A stretch of 64,000 nt of DNA from JACVRW01 sp963812915. GTDB lineage: Bacteria > Actinomycetota > Thermoleophilia > Solirubrobacterales > Thermoleophilaceae. Both the position numbers and the translations under genes were made by a program. Location of the stretch: assembly GCA_963812915.1 (NCBI GenBank), contig CAWEXB010000002.1, forward strand, positions 62,001 through 126,000, read 5' to 3'. Of this stretch, positions 8,787 to 17,524 are shown in pieces; the stretch's first letter is position 1; each line of letters opens with the position of its first letter. Below the pieces are notes generated by a model. It had not been told where the DNA came from. It was given only the letters and a program-made list of their open reading frames with translations, and made no database searches.

Positions 8787-10184
8787 CTACCCAGCCCCGG
8801 CGCGGTCCGACGACCGCGCGCCCGCCGGGCGCCGCCCCCGACCGGCCCGCGCCCGCTCCGCTCGCGCATCGGCCCTCGCCGCCTCCGAGCCGCGCGGCGC
8901 CAGCGCGTACTCGGTCGACTGTCCCGTGATGTAGAGACGCTCCTCGTCCGCCACGACGGGGTTGGCGTACTTGCCCGCGGGGAAGCGCCAGACCCGCTTG
9001 CCGTCGCGGGCCCGCACCGCGTAGGTAGCGTCGGGGCCGCGCGCTACCGCCCTCGACGCCTCCTCGCCGCACGTCGAGCAGATCGCGTAGTAGACCAGCC
9101 CGTCAATCACCGTGGGCGCCGAGTGCACCGCGCCGTTCGCGGCGATCTCCCAGACGGTGTCGCCCGTGGCGGCGTTTAGTGCGAAGAACTTGCCGTCGTA
9201 TGTGCCGACGAAGACCTTGCGGCGGTACACGGCGGCGGCGCCGTAGATGTAGGTGCCGAGCGGGCGCGCCCAGAGCAGCTTGCCGCTCTTCGCGCCGTAG
9301 ACGTACATCGTGCCGTCGGTGTTGCCGATGTAGACGCGCCCGTAGGCGATCGTCGGCGTCGCATACCAGAACTCGCGCGAGCCGAAGCTCGAGTTCGACT
9401 GCGCGCTCCACAGCAGCCGGCCGTTCTTCGCGCTCAGCGCGTACAACGTGCCGCCGTCCGAGGCGATGTAGATCCGCCCCTTCCAGTAGGCGGCCGAGGT
9501 GTTGACCTGGTCGTCGGCCTGGAAGCTCCAGATCTTCCTGCCGTTCTCGGCGTTGATCGCGTAGACGTTGTGGTCCCAGGTGCCGACGAACAGCCGCTTG
9601 CCGTGCAGGAGCGGCGAGGACTCGATCGGAGCTGAGTTGAAGCGCCAGCGCTCCCTGCCGGTGTCCGCGTCCCACGCGACCAGGAAGCCGTCCGCCCCCG
9701 CCTGGTCCTGCAGGCACGCGACGCGGTGCATGTAGGACTGATAGACGACGCCCCGGCCGATCGTCGGCGAGGATGCGGCGCACCGTCTCAGGCTGTGCTT
9801 CCAGTCGACCTTCCCGGTCTCGGCGTCCAGCGCGAAGAACAGCCCCTTCTGCTGGGCGAGGTAGACGCGCCCGTAGGCGATCGTGGGCGGGAACTCGACC
9901 GTGTCGTGGGCGTCGATCTTCCACAGGCGCCGGAAGGGCGGGCGGTGGTCGTAGGGGGAGATGTGCTGGCGCGCGTCGTCGTAGCCGTAGGTCGGCCATG
10001 GGCGTGGGTTCTCCTTCTTCGGCGGCGGCTGCTCGGGCTCCGGCGCCTCCTCCACCACGAACTCCTCGGTCGCGGAGCCGCGCTTCTCGATTGGCTGGCT
10101 CTCGTTGTAGGCGTACACGCCGATCGCCCCCGCCAGCGCGAGTACGACCAGCGCCCCGCCAATCAGCAGACGGCGTCTCGTCAC
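8787..10184 (-). CDS. Membrane-anchored PQQ-like beta-propeller repeat protein
   Basis: An N-terminal basic stretch and one hydrophobic helix (about residues 5-24) anchor a Pro/Glu-rich linker. A seven- or eight-bladed propeller follows, built from repeats such as VYIGNTDGTMYVYGAKSGKLLW and LYALSAKNGRLLW, with regular WKH/W blade ends. PQQ itself need not bind; many family members (BamB-like) are scaffolds. A CSTCGEEA pair of cysteines near residue 370 could form a disulfide. The last 40 residues are Ala/Arg-rich. It lies 22 bases after the FlgD-Ig/DMFase-like gene on the same strand, so both are probably one transcript and act outside the cytoplasmic membrane. Confidence 0.82.
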   Translation of the reverse strand: MTRRRLLIGGALVVLALAGAIGVYAYNESQPIEKRGSATEEFVVEEAPEPEQPPPKKENPRPWPTYGYDDARQHISPYDHRPPFRRLWKIDAHDTVEFPPTIAYGRVYLAQQKGLFFALDAETGKVDWKHSLRRCAASSPTIGRGVVYQSYMHRVACLQDQAGADGFLVAWDADTGRERWRFNSAPIESSPLLHGKRLFVGTWDHNVYAINAENGRKIWSFQADDQVNTSAAYWKGRIYIASDGGTLYALSAKNGRLLWSAQSNSSFGSREFWYATPTIAYGRVYIGNTDGTMYVYGAKSGKLLWARPLGTYIYGAAAVYRRKVFVGTYDGKFFALNAATGDTVWEIAANGAVHSAPTVIDGLVYYAICSTCGEEASRAVARGPDATYAVRARDGKRVWRFPAGKYANPVVADEERLYITGQSTEYALAPRGSEAARADARAERARAGRGRRPAGARSSDRAGAG

Positions 10185-10206
10185 GCGTCGCAGGATGGCA
10201 AACGGC

Positions 10207-12030
10207 TCAGCCGCTTCCGCCGGCCAGCAGGCGCCAGATGCGGTTCGTCACTTGCGGCACCTCGACGCTGAGGCGTGACTCGCCCAGCTCGCGCGCCCAC
10301 TGGGGAGTCCCGGTTCGGATGACGAGCCCCTCGCCGAGCTCGTAGGCGATGAACGCCGGCTCGTCCGTTTCGCGCCCGGCCGCCTCGACCCGGCTCGCTC
10401 CCTGCGCCAGGCCGCGGGACAGCTCGAACTCGGTGAACTCCCCGATGAAGCTGGTGAGTCCCGCGAACAGGCCGAGGTCGTCCTGGAACACGCTCAGCGG
10501 CGACAGGCTGGTACGTAACAGCTCCGTGCGCTCGCCGAACGCGTCCTCGCGCCGGCGACGAGAGGGGGCGTGGAGAAAGCGCTCGCCGAGGATCACGGCG
10601 CGCCTGAACGAGTCGGCGCCGAACACCCCCACGCGGCCGCCGCCGGCGACGTAGTCGCGCAGCCGGCGCTGGAGCCCGTCGGGAAGCCACAGGGCGCTGC
10701 CGGCGAAGGCCAACCCCGGCGCGTTCTCGAGCTTGGGCCCCTCGCCGCGCGCGAGCGCCAGGTCGGTGGTGAGGTCGTATGCCAGCCTTGCCCGGTCGAG
10801 GTACCGCAGCAGCGGCGCGGTCTCGGAGTCGAAGCGCGGCGGCGAGCCGCCGCTCGCGAACAGCCGGTCGAGGCGCACCGACCCGCCGGACGGAAGGGTG
10901 TCGGCGAAGCCGTCGGCATCGTCGTCGACTGGATTCAGGCCCTGCCAGGTCATCGTCGGCAGCACGACCAGCGGGCGCGGTCTGCCTGCCGCCCGGCGAC
11001 TCTGGGGCGGCCCGGCCACCGAGAGCGGCCATACCGCGCGACGGGAGCCGGATCGCACGCGGACGAGGTAGACACCGGTCCGGGTGCTGCGTGGAATCCG
11101 CACCCGAAACGCGCCGCCGATCCGTCCCCCGCGCCGGATGACGTCCTGGGGCGAGCCTAGGCGCGACACGGCGAAGTCGAAGCTGCGGTCGAAGGGACCG
11201 ACCTCGAGGTGCGCGAGCGACCCGGCGGGAACCACGTCGAGCGGGCCGCGCAGCGTGAAGCTTCGCACCGACACCCCCGTGCGCGGGCGGGTGATCCGCG
11301 CCCTCGGGATCTCCGTCGGCGCCACGGCCAGGTTGCCCGCCCTGTCGCGAACGGTCACCGTGAACGAGTAGATCCCGTCCTCCGCCGGCTTGGTCGCGTC
11401 GGGGCCGGCCGCCACCTCGCCCCGCCAGACGCCGCTTCTCGTCTCGTCGCCTCGGAAGCGACGCACCACCCGCGGCGGCCCGTCGTCGGTGCGGAAGACG
11501 CGGAACTCGGGCGCGCTGTTCATGGGCCCTCGGTAGCGAATCCGCACCAGCGGATTCTGGCCGGGCTCTCCCGGCGCGATCACCGATGGGCTCGCCTGAA
11601 CCAGCTCGCCTCGTGGCGGCTCGCGGTCGATCGTGATCTCCTTGGTCGAGTTGATCACCCGGCTCTCGTCGCGGCGAACTACGCGCATCCGATAGGTGCC
11701 GTCGGGCACGTCGCGCCCCTCGTCGTCCCTGCCGTCCCAGCGAAAGCGGTGCTTCGTGTCGCCCGCCAACCGCCGCTCGTCGACGATGCGGCGCACCTCG
11801 TTGCCCTCCCCGTCGGTGATCGAGAAGGTCACCTCCGCCGGCTCGGAGAGATCGAAGCCGACGATCGAGGCGTCTCGGTAGCGGTCCCCGTTCGGCGAGA
11901 AATGAGGCGGCTTGGTCGCGAAGCGGATGACGAGCGGGAACTCGCTCTTCAGCTGCTGGGTGACGAAGAAGGCGGCGATCGTCGCCAGCACGAGAAGGGC
12001 GAAGACCACGCGGACCAGTGGCCGGGTCAT
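10207..12030 (-). CDS. Membrane-anchored FlgD-Ig protein with N,N-dimethylformamidase beta-like domain
   Basis: This 607-residue protein has an N-terminal membrane helix (about 7-24). Next comes a FlgD-like Ig domain at about 40-140 (FRWDGRDDEGRDVPDGTY is diagnostic), then a second Ig-like domain up to about 245. The C-terminal half starts VVLPTMTWQGLNPVDDDADG and resembles the beta-subunit domain found in N,N-dimethylformamidase-family proteins. That domain is widespread in actinobacteria as a surface protein of unknown activity. No formamidase active site can be verified here. With its propeller neighbour it probably forms an extracytoplasmic unit. Its start lies 40 bases from the divergent GT4 gene. 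Confidence 0.68.
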   Translation of the reverse strand: MTRPLVRVVFALLVLATIAAFFVTQQLKSEFPLVIRFATKPPHFSPNGDRYRDASIVGFDLSEPAEVTFSITDGEGNEVRRIVDERRLAGDTKHRFRWDGRDDEGRDVPDGTYRMRVVRRDESRVINSTKEITIDREPPRGELVQASPSVIAPGEPGQNPLVRIRYRGPMNSAPEFRVFRTDDGPPRVVRRFRGDETRSGVWRGEVAAGPDATKPAEDGIYSFTVTVRDRAGNLAVAPTEIPRARITRPRTGVSVRSFTLRGPLDVVPAGSLAHLEVGPFDRSFDFAVSRLGSPQDVIRRGGRIGGAFRVRIPRSTRTGVYLVRVRSGSRRAVWPLSVAGPPQSRRAAGRPRPLVVLPTMTWQGLNPVDDDADGFADTLPSGGSVRLDRLFASGGSPPRFDSETAPLLRYLDRARLAYDLTTDLALARGEGPKLENAPGLAFAGSALWLPDGLQRRLRDYVAGGGRVGVFGADSFRRAVILGERFLHAPSRRRREDAFGERTELLRTSLSPLSVFQDDLGLFAGLTSFIGEFTEFELSRGLAQGASRVEAAGRETDEPAFIAYELGEGLVIRTGTPQWARELGESRLSVEVPQVTNRIWRLLAGGSG

Positions 12031-12070
12031 GGCCGGCGGAAAGCTAGTGGACAGGCCAGAATGCGCTGCT

Positions 12071-13147
12071 GTGCGCGTCCAGCTGATCGACCCATCGGGA
12101 GACGTGCTCCCCTACGACCACGCGCTCGCCTCCGCGCTCGCGCGCCGCGGCGCCGACGTCGAGCTCGTGACCTCCCGCTTCGTGCACGGACCGCCGCCCA
12201 CGCCGGACGGCTATGCGCTGAGCGAGTCCTTCTACCGACTGGCGACCCGCCTCGGCGCCGGCGCCCCCGGCCGGCGGCGCGCGCTGAAGCTGCTAGAGCA
12301 CGTTCCGGACATGCTTCGCTACCGGCGCCGCGCGGCCCGCGCCGACCTCCGCCACTACCAGTGGCTGCCGCTCGAGCGCCTCGACGCGCTGCTGCTGCCG
12401 CCCGCGCGTCCGCGGGTGCTCACGATGCACAACGTGATCCGCCGCGAGCGGGTCGACCGGCGGCTCGTAGAGCGCATGGACGCGGTGATCGTGCACACCC
12501 GTCGGGGCGCGGAGCTGCTGAACGCGGAGCGCGTGCACGTGGTCCCGCACGGCGCGTTCGAGCACCTCACCCGCCAACCGGATGAGCGGCCGCTCCCGCC
12601 CGACCTGGCCGCCGTCGAGGGGCCGGTGGTGCTCTGCTTCGGGCTCGTGCGCCCGTACAAGGGAGTCGACGTGCTGATCGAGGCGTTCCGAGAGGTGGAG
12701 GGCGCCGAGCTGTGGGTGGTGGGGCGGCCGCTGGGCGTGTCGATGGAGCGGCTGCGGCGGCTCGCTCCTCGCGGCCGCGTCCGGTTCGTGGAGCGCTACG
12801 TGAGCGACGCGGAGCAGCCCGCCTTCTTCCGGCGAGCCGAGCTGCTGGTCCTCCCTCACCGCAGCGTGGACGTATCGGGGGTGTTGTTCGCCGGGCTCGC
12901 CTTCGGCAAGGCGATGGTGCTCTCCGACGTGGGCGGCTTCAGCGAGGTGGTGGAGGATCACGGCGCCGGCCGGCTCGTGCCGCCCGGAGACTCGAGCGCG
13001 CTCGCGGCGGCCATCCGCGAGCTGCTCGCACGGCCGCGGGAGCGCGCGCTTCTCGAGGAGCGAGCGGCCGCGGCTGCCGCGGGCCCCTACTCGTGGGACC
13101 GGGTCGCCGAGCGCACGCTCTCCGTCTACGACGAGGTGCTCGGGTGA
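12071..13147 (+). CDS. Glycosyltransferase family 4
   Basis: The start is GTG at 12071 (VRVQLIDPSG); longer in-frame starts would run into the divergent gene. This GT-B enzyme of 358 residues has an N-terminal acceptor domain containing LPYDHALASALARRGADVELVT. The Rossmann-like donor domain contains LCFGLVRPYKGVDVLIEAF and the segment RSVDVSGVLFAGLAFGKAMV, equivalent to the E-x7-E donor motif though with the first acidic residue replaced. Its TGA overlaps the GTG of the formyltransferase gene (GTGA). That pairing suggests transfer of, or onto, an N-formylated sugar, but this is inference. Confidence 0.85.
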   Translation: MRVQLIDPSGDVLPYDHALASALARRGADVELVTSRFVHGPPPTPDGYALSESFYRLATRLGAGAPGRRRALKLLEHVPDMLRYRRRAARADLRHYQWLPLERLDALLLPPARPRVLTMHNVIRRERVDRRLVERMDAVIVHTRRGAELLNAERVHVVPHGAFEHLTRQPDERPLPPDLAAVEGPVVLCFGLVRPYKGVDVLIEAFREVEGAELWVVGRPLGVSMERLRRLAPRGRVRFVERYVSDAEQPAFFRRAELLVLPHRSVDVSGVLFAGLAFGKAMVLSDVGGFSEVVEDHGAGRLVPPGDSSALAAAIRELLARPRERALLEERAAAAAAGPYSWDRVAERTLSVYDEVLG

Positions 13148-13911
13148 GGGCCGTGTTCATGGGCAAGTGCAAGCGCTCGGCCGCGCGCGCTCTCGAGTGG
13201 CTCGTCGACCAGGGCGTCGAGGTGGCGGCCGTGGTCGCCTCGGAGCCCGATCCCTGGACCAGGGCCGAGCAGCGACTCGATCTCGTCGCCGAGCGCCGCG
13301 CCCTGCCGCTCGTGAGCGACGAGGAGCTCCACGCCGCGCCGCCGGAGGACGTCGACCTCGTGATCTCCTTCCTGTTCTGGAAGCGGATCCGTGAGCCGCT
13401 CCTCTCGCTTGGGCGCATCGGCTGCCTGAACTTCCACCCCGCGCCCCTGCCGGACCTGCGCGGCCTCGGCGGATACAACGTGGCGATCCTCGAGGGCCTG
13501 CGCGACTGGGGCGTCTCGTGCCACTTCGTCGACGAGACGTTCGACACGGGCGACCTGGTTGAGGTGGTGCGATTCCCGATCGACAACCGGGCCGAGACCG
13601 CGTTCTCGCTCGACCTGCGCAGCCAGGCGCGGCTGCTGGAGCTGTTCCAGGACGTGATGGCGAGGGCCCTCGCCGGCGAGGAGCTGCCGCGAGCGCCGCA
13701 GGGGAAGGGCCGCTACGTCGACCGCGCCGAGTTCGAGTCGCTGCGCGTCGTCCGCCCGGGCGACGACCTCGAGCGCAAGCTGCGCGCCTTCTGGTATCCG
13801 CCCCACCCCGGTGCGGTCCTCGAGGTGGACGGGCGCCGGCTGACGCTGGTGGACGAGCGTCTGCTGGCCGAGGTCGCCGAGGCGTACCGGGACGCGGGAA
13901 GAATCCCCTGA
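13144..13911 (+). CDS. Formyltransferase of the methionyl-tRNA formyltransferase fold (sugar N-formyltransferase candidate)
   Basis: This 255-residue protein has the N10-formyl-THF-dependent transferase core. LNFHPAPLPDLRGLGGYN carries the catalytic Asn-x-His, and DETFDTGDLV carries the catalytic Asp. It is shorter than Fmt (about 310 aa) and has a different C-terminus, which favours a small-molecule substrate. Characterised relatives include the ArnA N-terminal domain and dTDP-aminosugar formyltransferases such as FdtF and WlaRD. Start GTG at 13144 overlaps the upstream GT4 stop. The glycan-gene context and the amino-sugar genes at 18.9-22.9 kb make a UDP- or dTDP-amino-sugar substrate the best guess. 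Confidence 0.75.
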   Translation: MRAVFMGKCKRSAARALEWLVDQGVEVAAVVASEPDPWTRAEQRLDLVAERRALPLVSDEELHAAPPEDVDLVISFLFWKRIREPLLSLGRIGCLNFHPAPLPDLRGLGGYNVAILEGLRDWGVSCHFVDETFDTGDLVEVVRFPIDNRAETAFSLDLRSQARLLELFQDVMARALAGEELPRAPQGKGRYVDRAEFESLRVVRPGDDLERKLRAFWYPPHPGAVLEVDGRRLTLVDERLLAEVAEAYRDAGRIP

Positions 13912-13923
13912 ATCGAGCGCTTG

Positions 13924-13939
13924 TGTGACGGTCGTCACA
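13924..13939. promoter_or_regulatory. CRP-type operator upstream of the adenylate cyclase gene
   Basis: TGTGACGGTCGTCACA is a perfect 16-bp palindrome matching the CRP-family consensus TGTGA-N6-TCACA. Its centre lies about 42 bases before the ATG at 13974. If the mRNA is leaderless, that matches the class II activator position. The core half-sites are those bound by E. coli CRP and by actinobacterial Crp homologues. No crp gene is in the window. Confidence 0.7.
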
Positions 13940-13961
13940 TAGAGGTGCTCACACCCCCCGA

Positions 13962-13967
13962 TAGTCT
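13962..13967 (+). promoter_or_regulatory. Probable -10 element, leaderless cyclase mRNA
   Basis: TAGTCT fits the actinobacterial TANNNT -10 consensus. It ends 6 bases before the ATG at 13974, so transcription would begin at or very near the A of the start codon. No Shine-Dalgarno sequence is visible, which agrees with a leaderless message. Confidence 0.5.
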
Positions 13968-13973
13968 CCGGCA

Positions 13974-16900
13974 ATGAGCGCACTCGCCTGCGCTGCCTGC
14001 GGGGCGGAGAATCCGGACGGTGCCCGCTTCTGCATGGCCTGCGGTGCGCAGCTCGAGCGCCGGTGTCCGTCGTGCGGCACGCCGGCGCCCCCCGCGGCAC
14101 GCTTCTGCATGAACTGCGGCCACGGGCTCGAGGGCGCCGTCGTCGCCCCGGCCGCGCCGGCGGAGGCCCCGCCCGAGGAGCGCCGCCAGGTGACCGTCCT
14201 CTTCGGGGACCTCTCGGGCTACACCGCCATCGCGGAGCGCATGGATCCCGAGGCCGTCAAGGCGCTGGTCGACCGAGCGCTGATGCGACTCGGCCGCGAG
14301 GTCGAGCGCTTCGGCGGGACGGTTGACAAGTACATCGGCGACAACGTGATGGCGATCTTCGGCGCGCCGGTCGCGCACGAGGACGACGCGCAGCGCGGCG
14401 TGCGCGCGGGCCTCGGCATGCAGGCGGCAATGGCCGAGGTGAACGAGGGACTCCCCCCGGGCGAACACATGGACCTACGCGTGGGCGTCAACACCGGCGA
14501 GGTCCTTGCCGGGTCGGTGGGCCAGGACTACACGGTTATAGGCGACACGGTGAACGTCGCCGCCCGTCTCCAGAGCGCGGCCCGCCCGGGCAGCGTCACC
14601 GTGGGCAAGCGAACCATGCGCGCCACGCGCGACGCCGTGCGCTACGAGGCTCTCGAGCCGCTGGAGTTGAAGGGCAAGGCTGAGCCGGTGCCCGCCTGGG
14701 AGGTCCTGGGCCTGACCCAGGCCCAGCAGGTCGGCGCGGACGTCGCCGGCGCGCGAGTCGCCGCTCGTGGGGCGCGACGACGAGCTGGAGGCGCTCGAGT
14801 CCCTCTACCAGCGTGTGGTGCGCGAGTCGGCTCCCCAGCTCGTGACGCTCATCGGCGAGGCGGGCGTGGGCAAGTCGCGGCTCCTGCGCGAGTTCGAACG
14901 GCGTGTCGGCGCCCGGCCGGACGCGCCCGTCGTACGAACCGGGCGCTGCCTTCCCTACGGCACCGGCATCGTGTTCTGGGCGCTCGGCGAGGTGCTCCGC
15001 GCCGAGTGTGGAATCGTGGACTCGGACTCCTCGGAGGAGGCCTGGAACAAGCTCTCCGCGTACGTGCGGGAGCTCTTCAACGGCGACGGCGGCGATACCG
15101 GCGACCGCAAGGCGGCGCTGATCGGCCGCCTGCTCGGCGTGGACGTCCCACCAGAGCTCGCGCCGGAGGAGCAGGATCCCGAGCGCCTGCGCGAATCGTT
15201 CTTCTCGGCGCTGCGGGCGGGCATCGAGGCGATCGCCACGCGGCGGCCGCTCGTCATCGCGTTCGAGGACATCCATTGGGCCGACCACGGCATGCTGGAC
15301 GCCATCGAGCACCTCGCGCAGTGGGTTCGGGCGCCGCTGATGCTGGTCTGCCTGGCTCGCGACGAGCTGCTCGACCGGCGCGCGGGCTGGGGTGGCGGCC
15401 GCCGCTCGGCCACCCAGATCCTTCTCGAGCCCCTGACCGACCACGACACGCGGGAGCTGGTGGCCGCGCTGATACCCGAGGGACCCGAGGTCGTGCCGGC
15501 GGTGGCGGAGCGGTCGGGTGGGAACCCGCTCTTCGCCGAGGAGATGGCGCGCCGGATCGTCGAGGAGGGCGCCCAGGCGGAGCAGCTGCCGGAGACGGTG
15601 CAGGCCGTGCTCGCCGCCCGTCTCGACGCCCTCGAGCCCTTCGAGCGGCGGCTCGTGCAGCAGGCGTCGGTGGTGGGACGCACGTTCTGGGAGGGCTCCC
15701 TCGCGGGGCTCGCCCAGTGCGGAGGGCCGCGATCTGAACCGCGCTCTTCGCTCGCTCCAGCAGAAGGACATCCTGGCTCCCGGTGCGGAGGGCCGCCTGG
15801 CCGGCGAGCGGGAACTGGCCTTCAAGCACGTTCTGATCCGCGACGTGGCCTACGGCATGCTCCCCAAGGCCGTCCGCTCGCGAAAGCACTTCGAGGTCGG
15901 CGCCTTCATCGAGGACCGCGCCGGCGACCGCACGGTCGAGGTCGCGGCGCTGCTCGCCGAGCACTACGGCCGCGCGGCGGCCCTCGGTCGGGAGGGTGGG
16001 CTGCCGGCCGACGAGCTGGCGACGATGCGCGAGCGCGGAGTTCGCTTCCTAGAGGAGGCCGGCGACGCCGCCGCGATGCTCTACTCGAACCGCGAGGCGG
16101 CATCGCACTACCGCCACGCGCGGAAGGTCGGCGACTCGGCCGATCCGCCGACTCCGGCCGACGAGAGCACGGGGGCTCGGATCGGGGAGAAGCTCGGGGA
16201 CGTCTCCGTGCGGCTCGGCCGGGTCGACGAGGCGATCACCGTCTGGCGCGAGTGCCTCGACTGGCATCGCGGCCAGGAGGACCTCGAGCGGGTGGCGGAC
16301 CTCCACCGCAAGATCGGCTCCGGTCTCTCGCACAAGGGCGAGCGCAAGGCCGCGATCGAGCACTATCAGAAGGGCATCAACCTCCTGAAGGACGGGCCCC
16401 CGCGGCTCGAGCTGGTGCGCCTCTACGAGGAGGCCGCGTGGCTCTACCTCCACACCGGCGACAACATGCTCGCCATCTATGCCTCGGAGAAGGCGCTGCG
16501 CCTGGCCGAGCGCCTCGGCGAGACGAGCGCCGCCAGCCGCGCGCACGGGATCTTCGGCCGGGTCTTCGGACGCATCGGCAACACCGAGAAGGCGCGCCAG
16601 AACCTGGAGCGCGCCGTGGAGCTGGCGCGCGGCTCCGACGACGGCGAGACGATCCTCGCCCTCTCGGCGCTGGGACGGCATCTCGAGATCTCCGAGGCCG
16701 ACGTCGCCGGCGCGCGGGAGGCCTTCGAGGAGGCGCTCGCGCTCGCGGAGCAGGTGGGCGCCCTCCCGGCGCAGGTGGAGCTGCATGCCTCGCTCGCCCA
16801 GCTCGCGGCGTACGCCGCCGACTGGGAGCGGGTGCGGATCTCGACCAACGCGAGCGCCGAGTTGGCCGAGCGCGAGGGACTCGTCGGGAAGCTCAGCCTG

Positions 16901-17513
16901 CCGTACACGCTGCGGGGCCTGCTGCTCTGGCGCGAGGGCCGGCTCGATGAATCGACGGTCCTCTTCCAGCGCGCACACGACCTGGCCGAGCAGGTGGGCT
17001 GGTCGGAGCTGGCGTTCCAAGCGCTTTACGGGCTCGCCTTTACGTTGCGCGACTCCGGTGACCTCGACGCGGCGGCCGCCGCACTCGACCGCGCGATCGA
17101 TGTCTGCGAACGCGCGGGGCTGATCGCGCAGTCGATCCAGGCGACCGGAATGCGCGCCGTGATCCTCGCTATCGGCCACCGCCGCAGCGACGCCCGGGAG
17201 GCCGCGGAAGAGGCGTCGGAGCTGGCCGAAAGCCTGCACTACCCCGTAGGCAATGCGGCGGCGCTTGGAGGCGCGTGGCATGGCCGACGAGGACCCGGAG
17301 GAGGGCGCCGCCCTCCTCGCCGAGGCCGCCCGCGCCTGGCAGGCCCTCGACCGGCCGCTCGAGGCGGCGCGCTCACGCCTGCTCGCGGGCAGGGTGCTGA
17401 TCACCGTGGACGTGGAGCGTGGCCGCGAGCTGCTCGACGCAGCCGCCGTCGAGATCGATCGGCTCGGCGTGCCACACCTGGCGGAGCGCGCGCGGGCGCT
17501 CGCGGCCGGATAG
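13974..17513 (+). CDS. Class III adenylate cyclase - AAA ATPase - TPR signalling protein, reading frame broken at three sites
   Basis: The order is two zinc ribbons (CAACG...CMACG and CPSCG...CMNCG, residues 4-45) and a class III cyclase domain (about 62-240). An AAA/STAND ATPase with Walker A GEAGVGKSR follows at about 265-590, then TPR-like helices to the end. Cyclase metal ligands lie in LFGDLSGYT and YIGDNVMAIFG; DKYIGD supplies the purine-recognition Lys, and GDTVNVAARLQ the transition-state Asn and Arg. The protein reads through only if one extra base is removed at each of three places: 14735-14757, 15712-15725 and CTTGG at 17264-17268. All three shifts are +1, and codon use stays normal on both sides. 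The repaired length is about 1178 aa, usual for this family. The intact N-terminal piece (to about 14750) could make a cyclase alone. It makes cAMP (or possibly cGMP); the ATPase-TPR part probably senses ligands or partners. Confidence 0.8.
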
Positions 17514-17524
17514 GTCGGGGCGCG

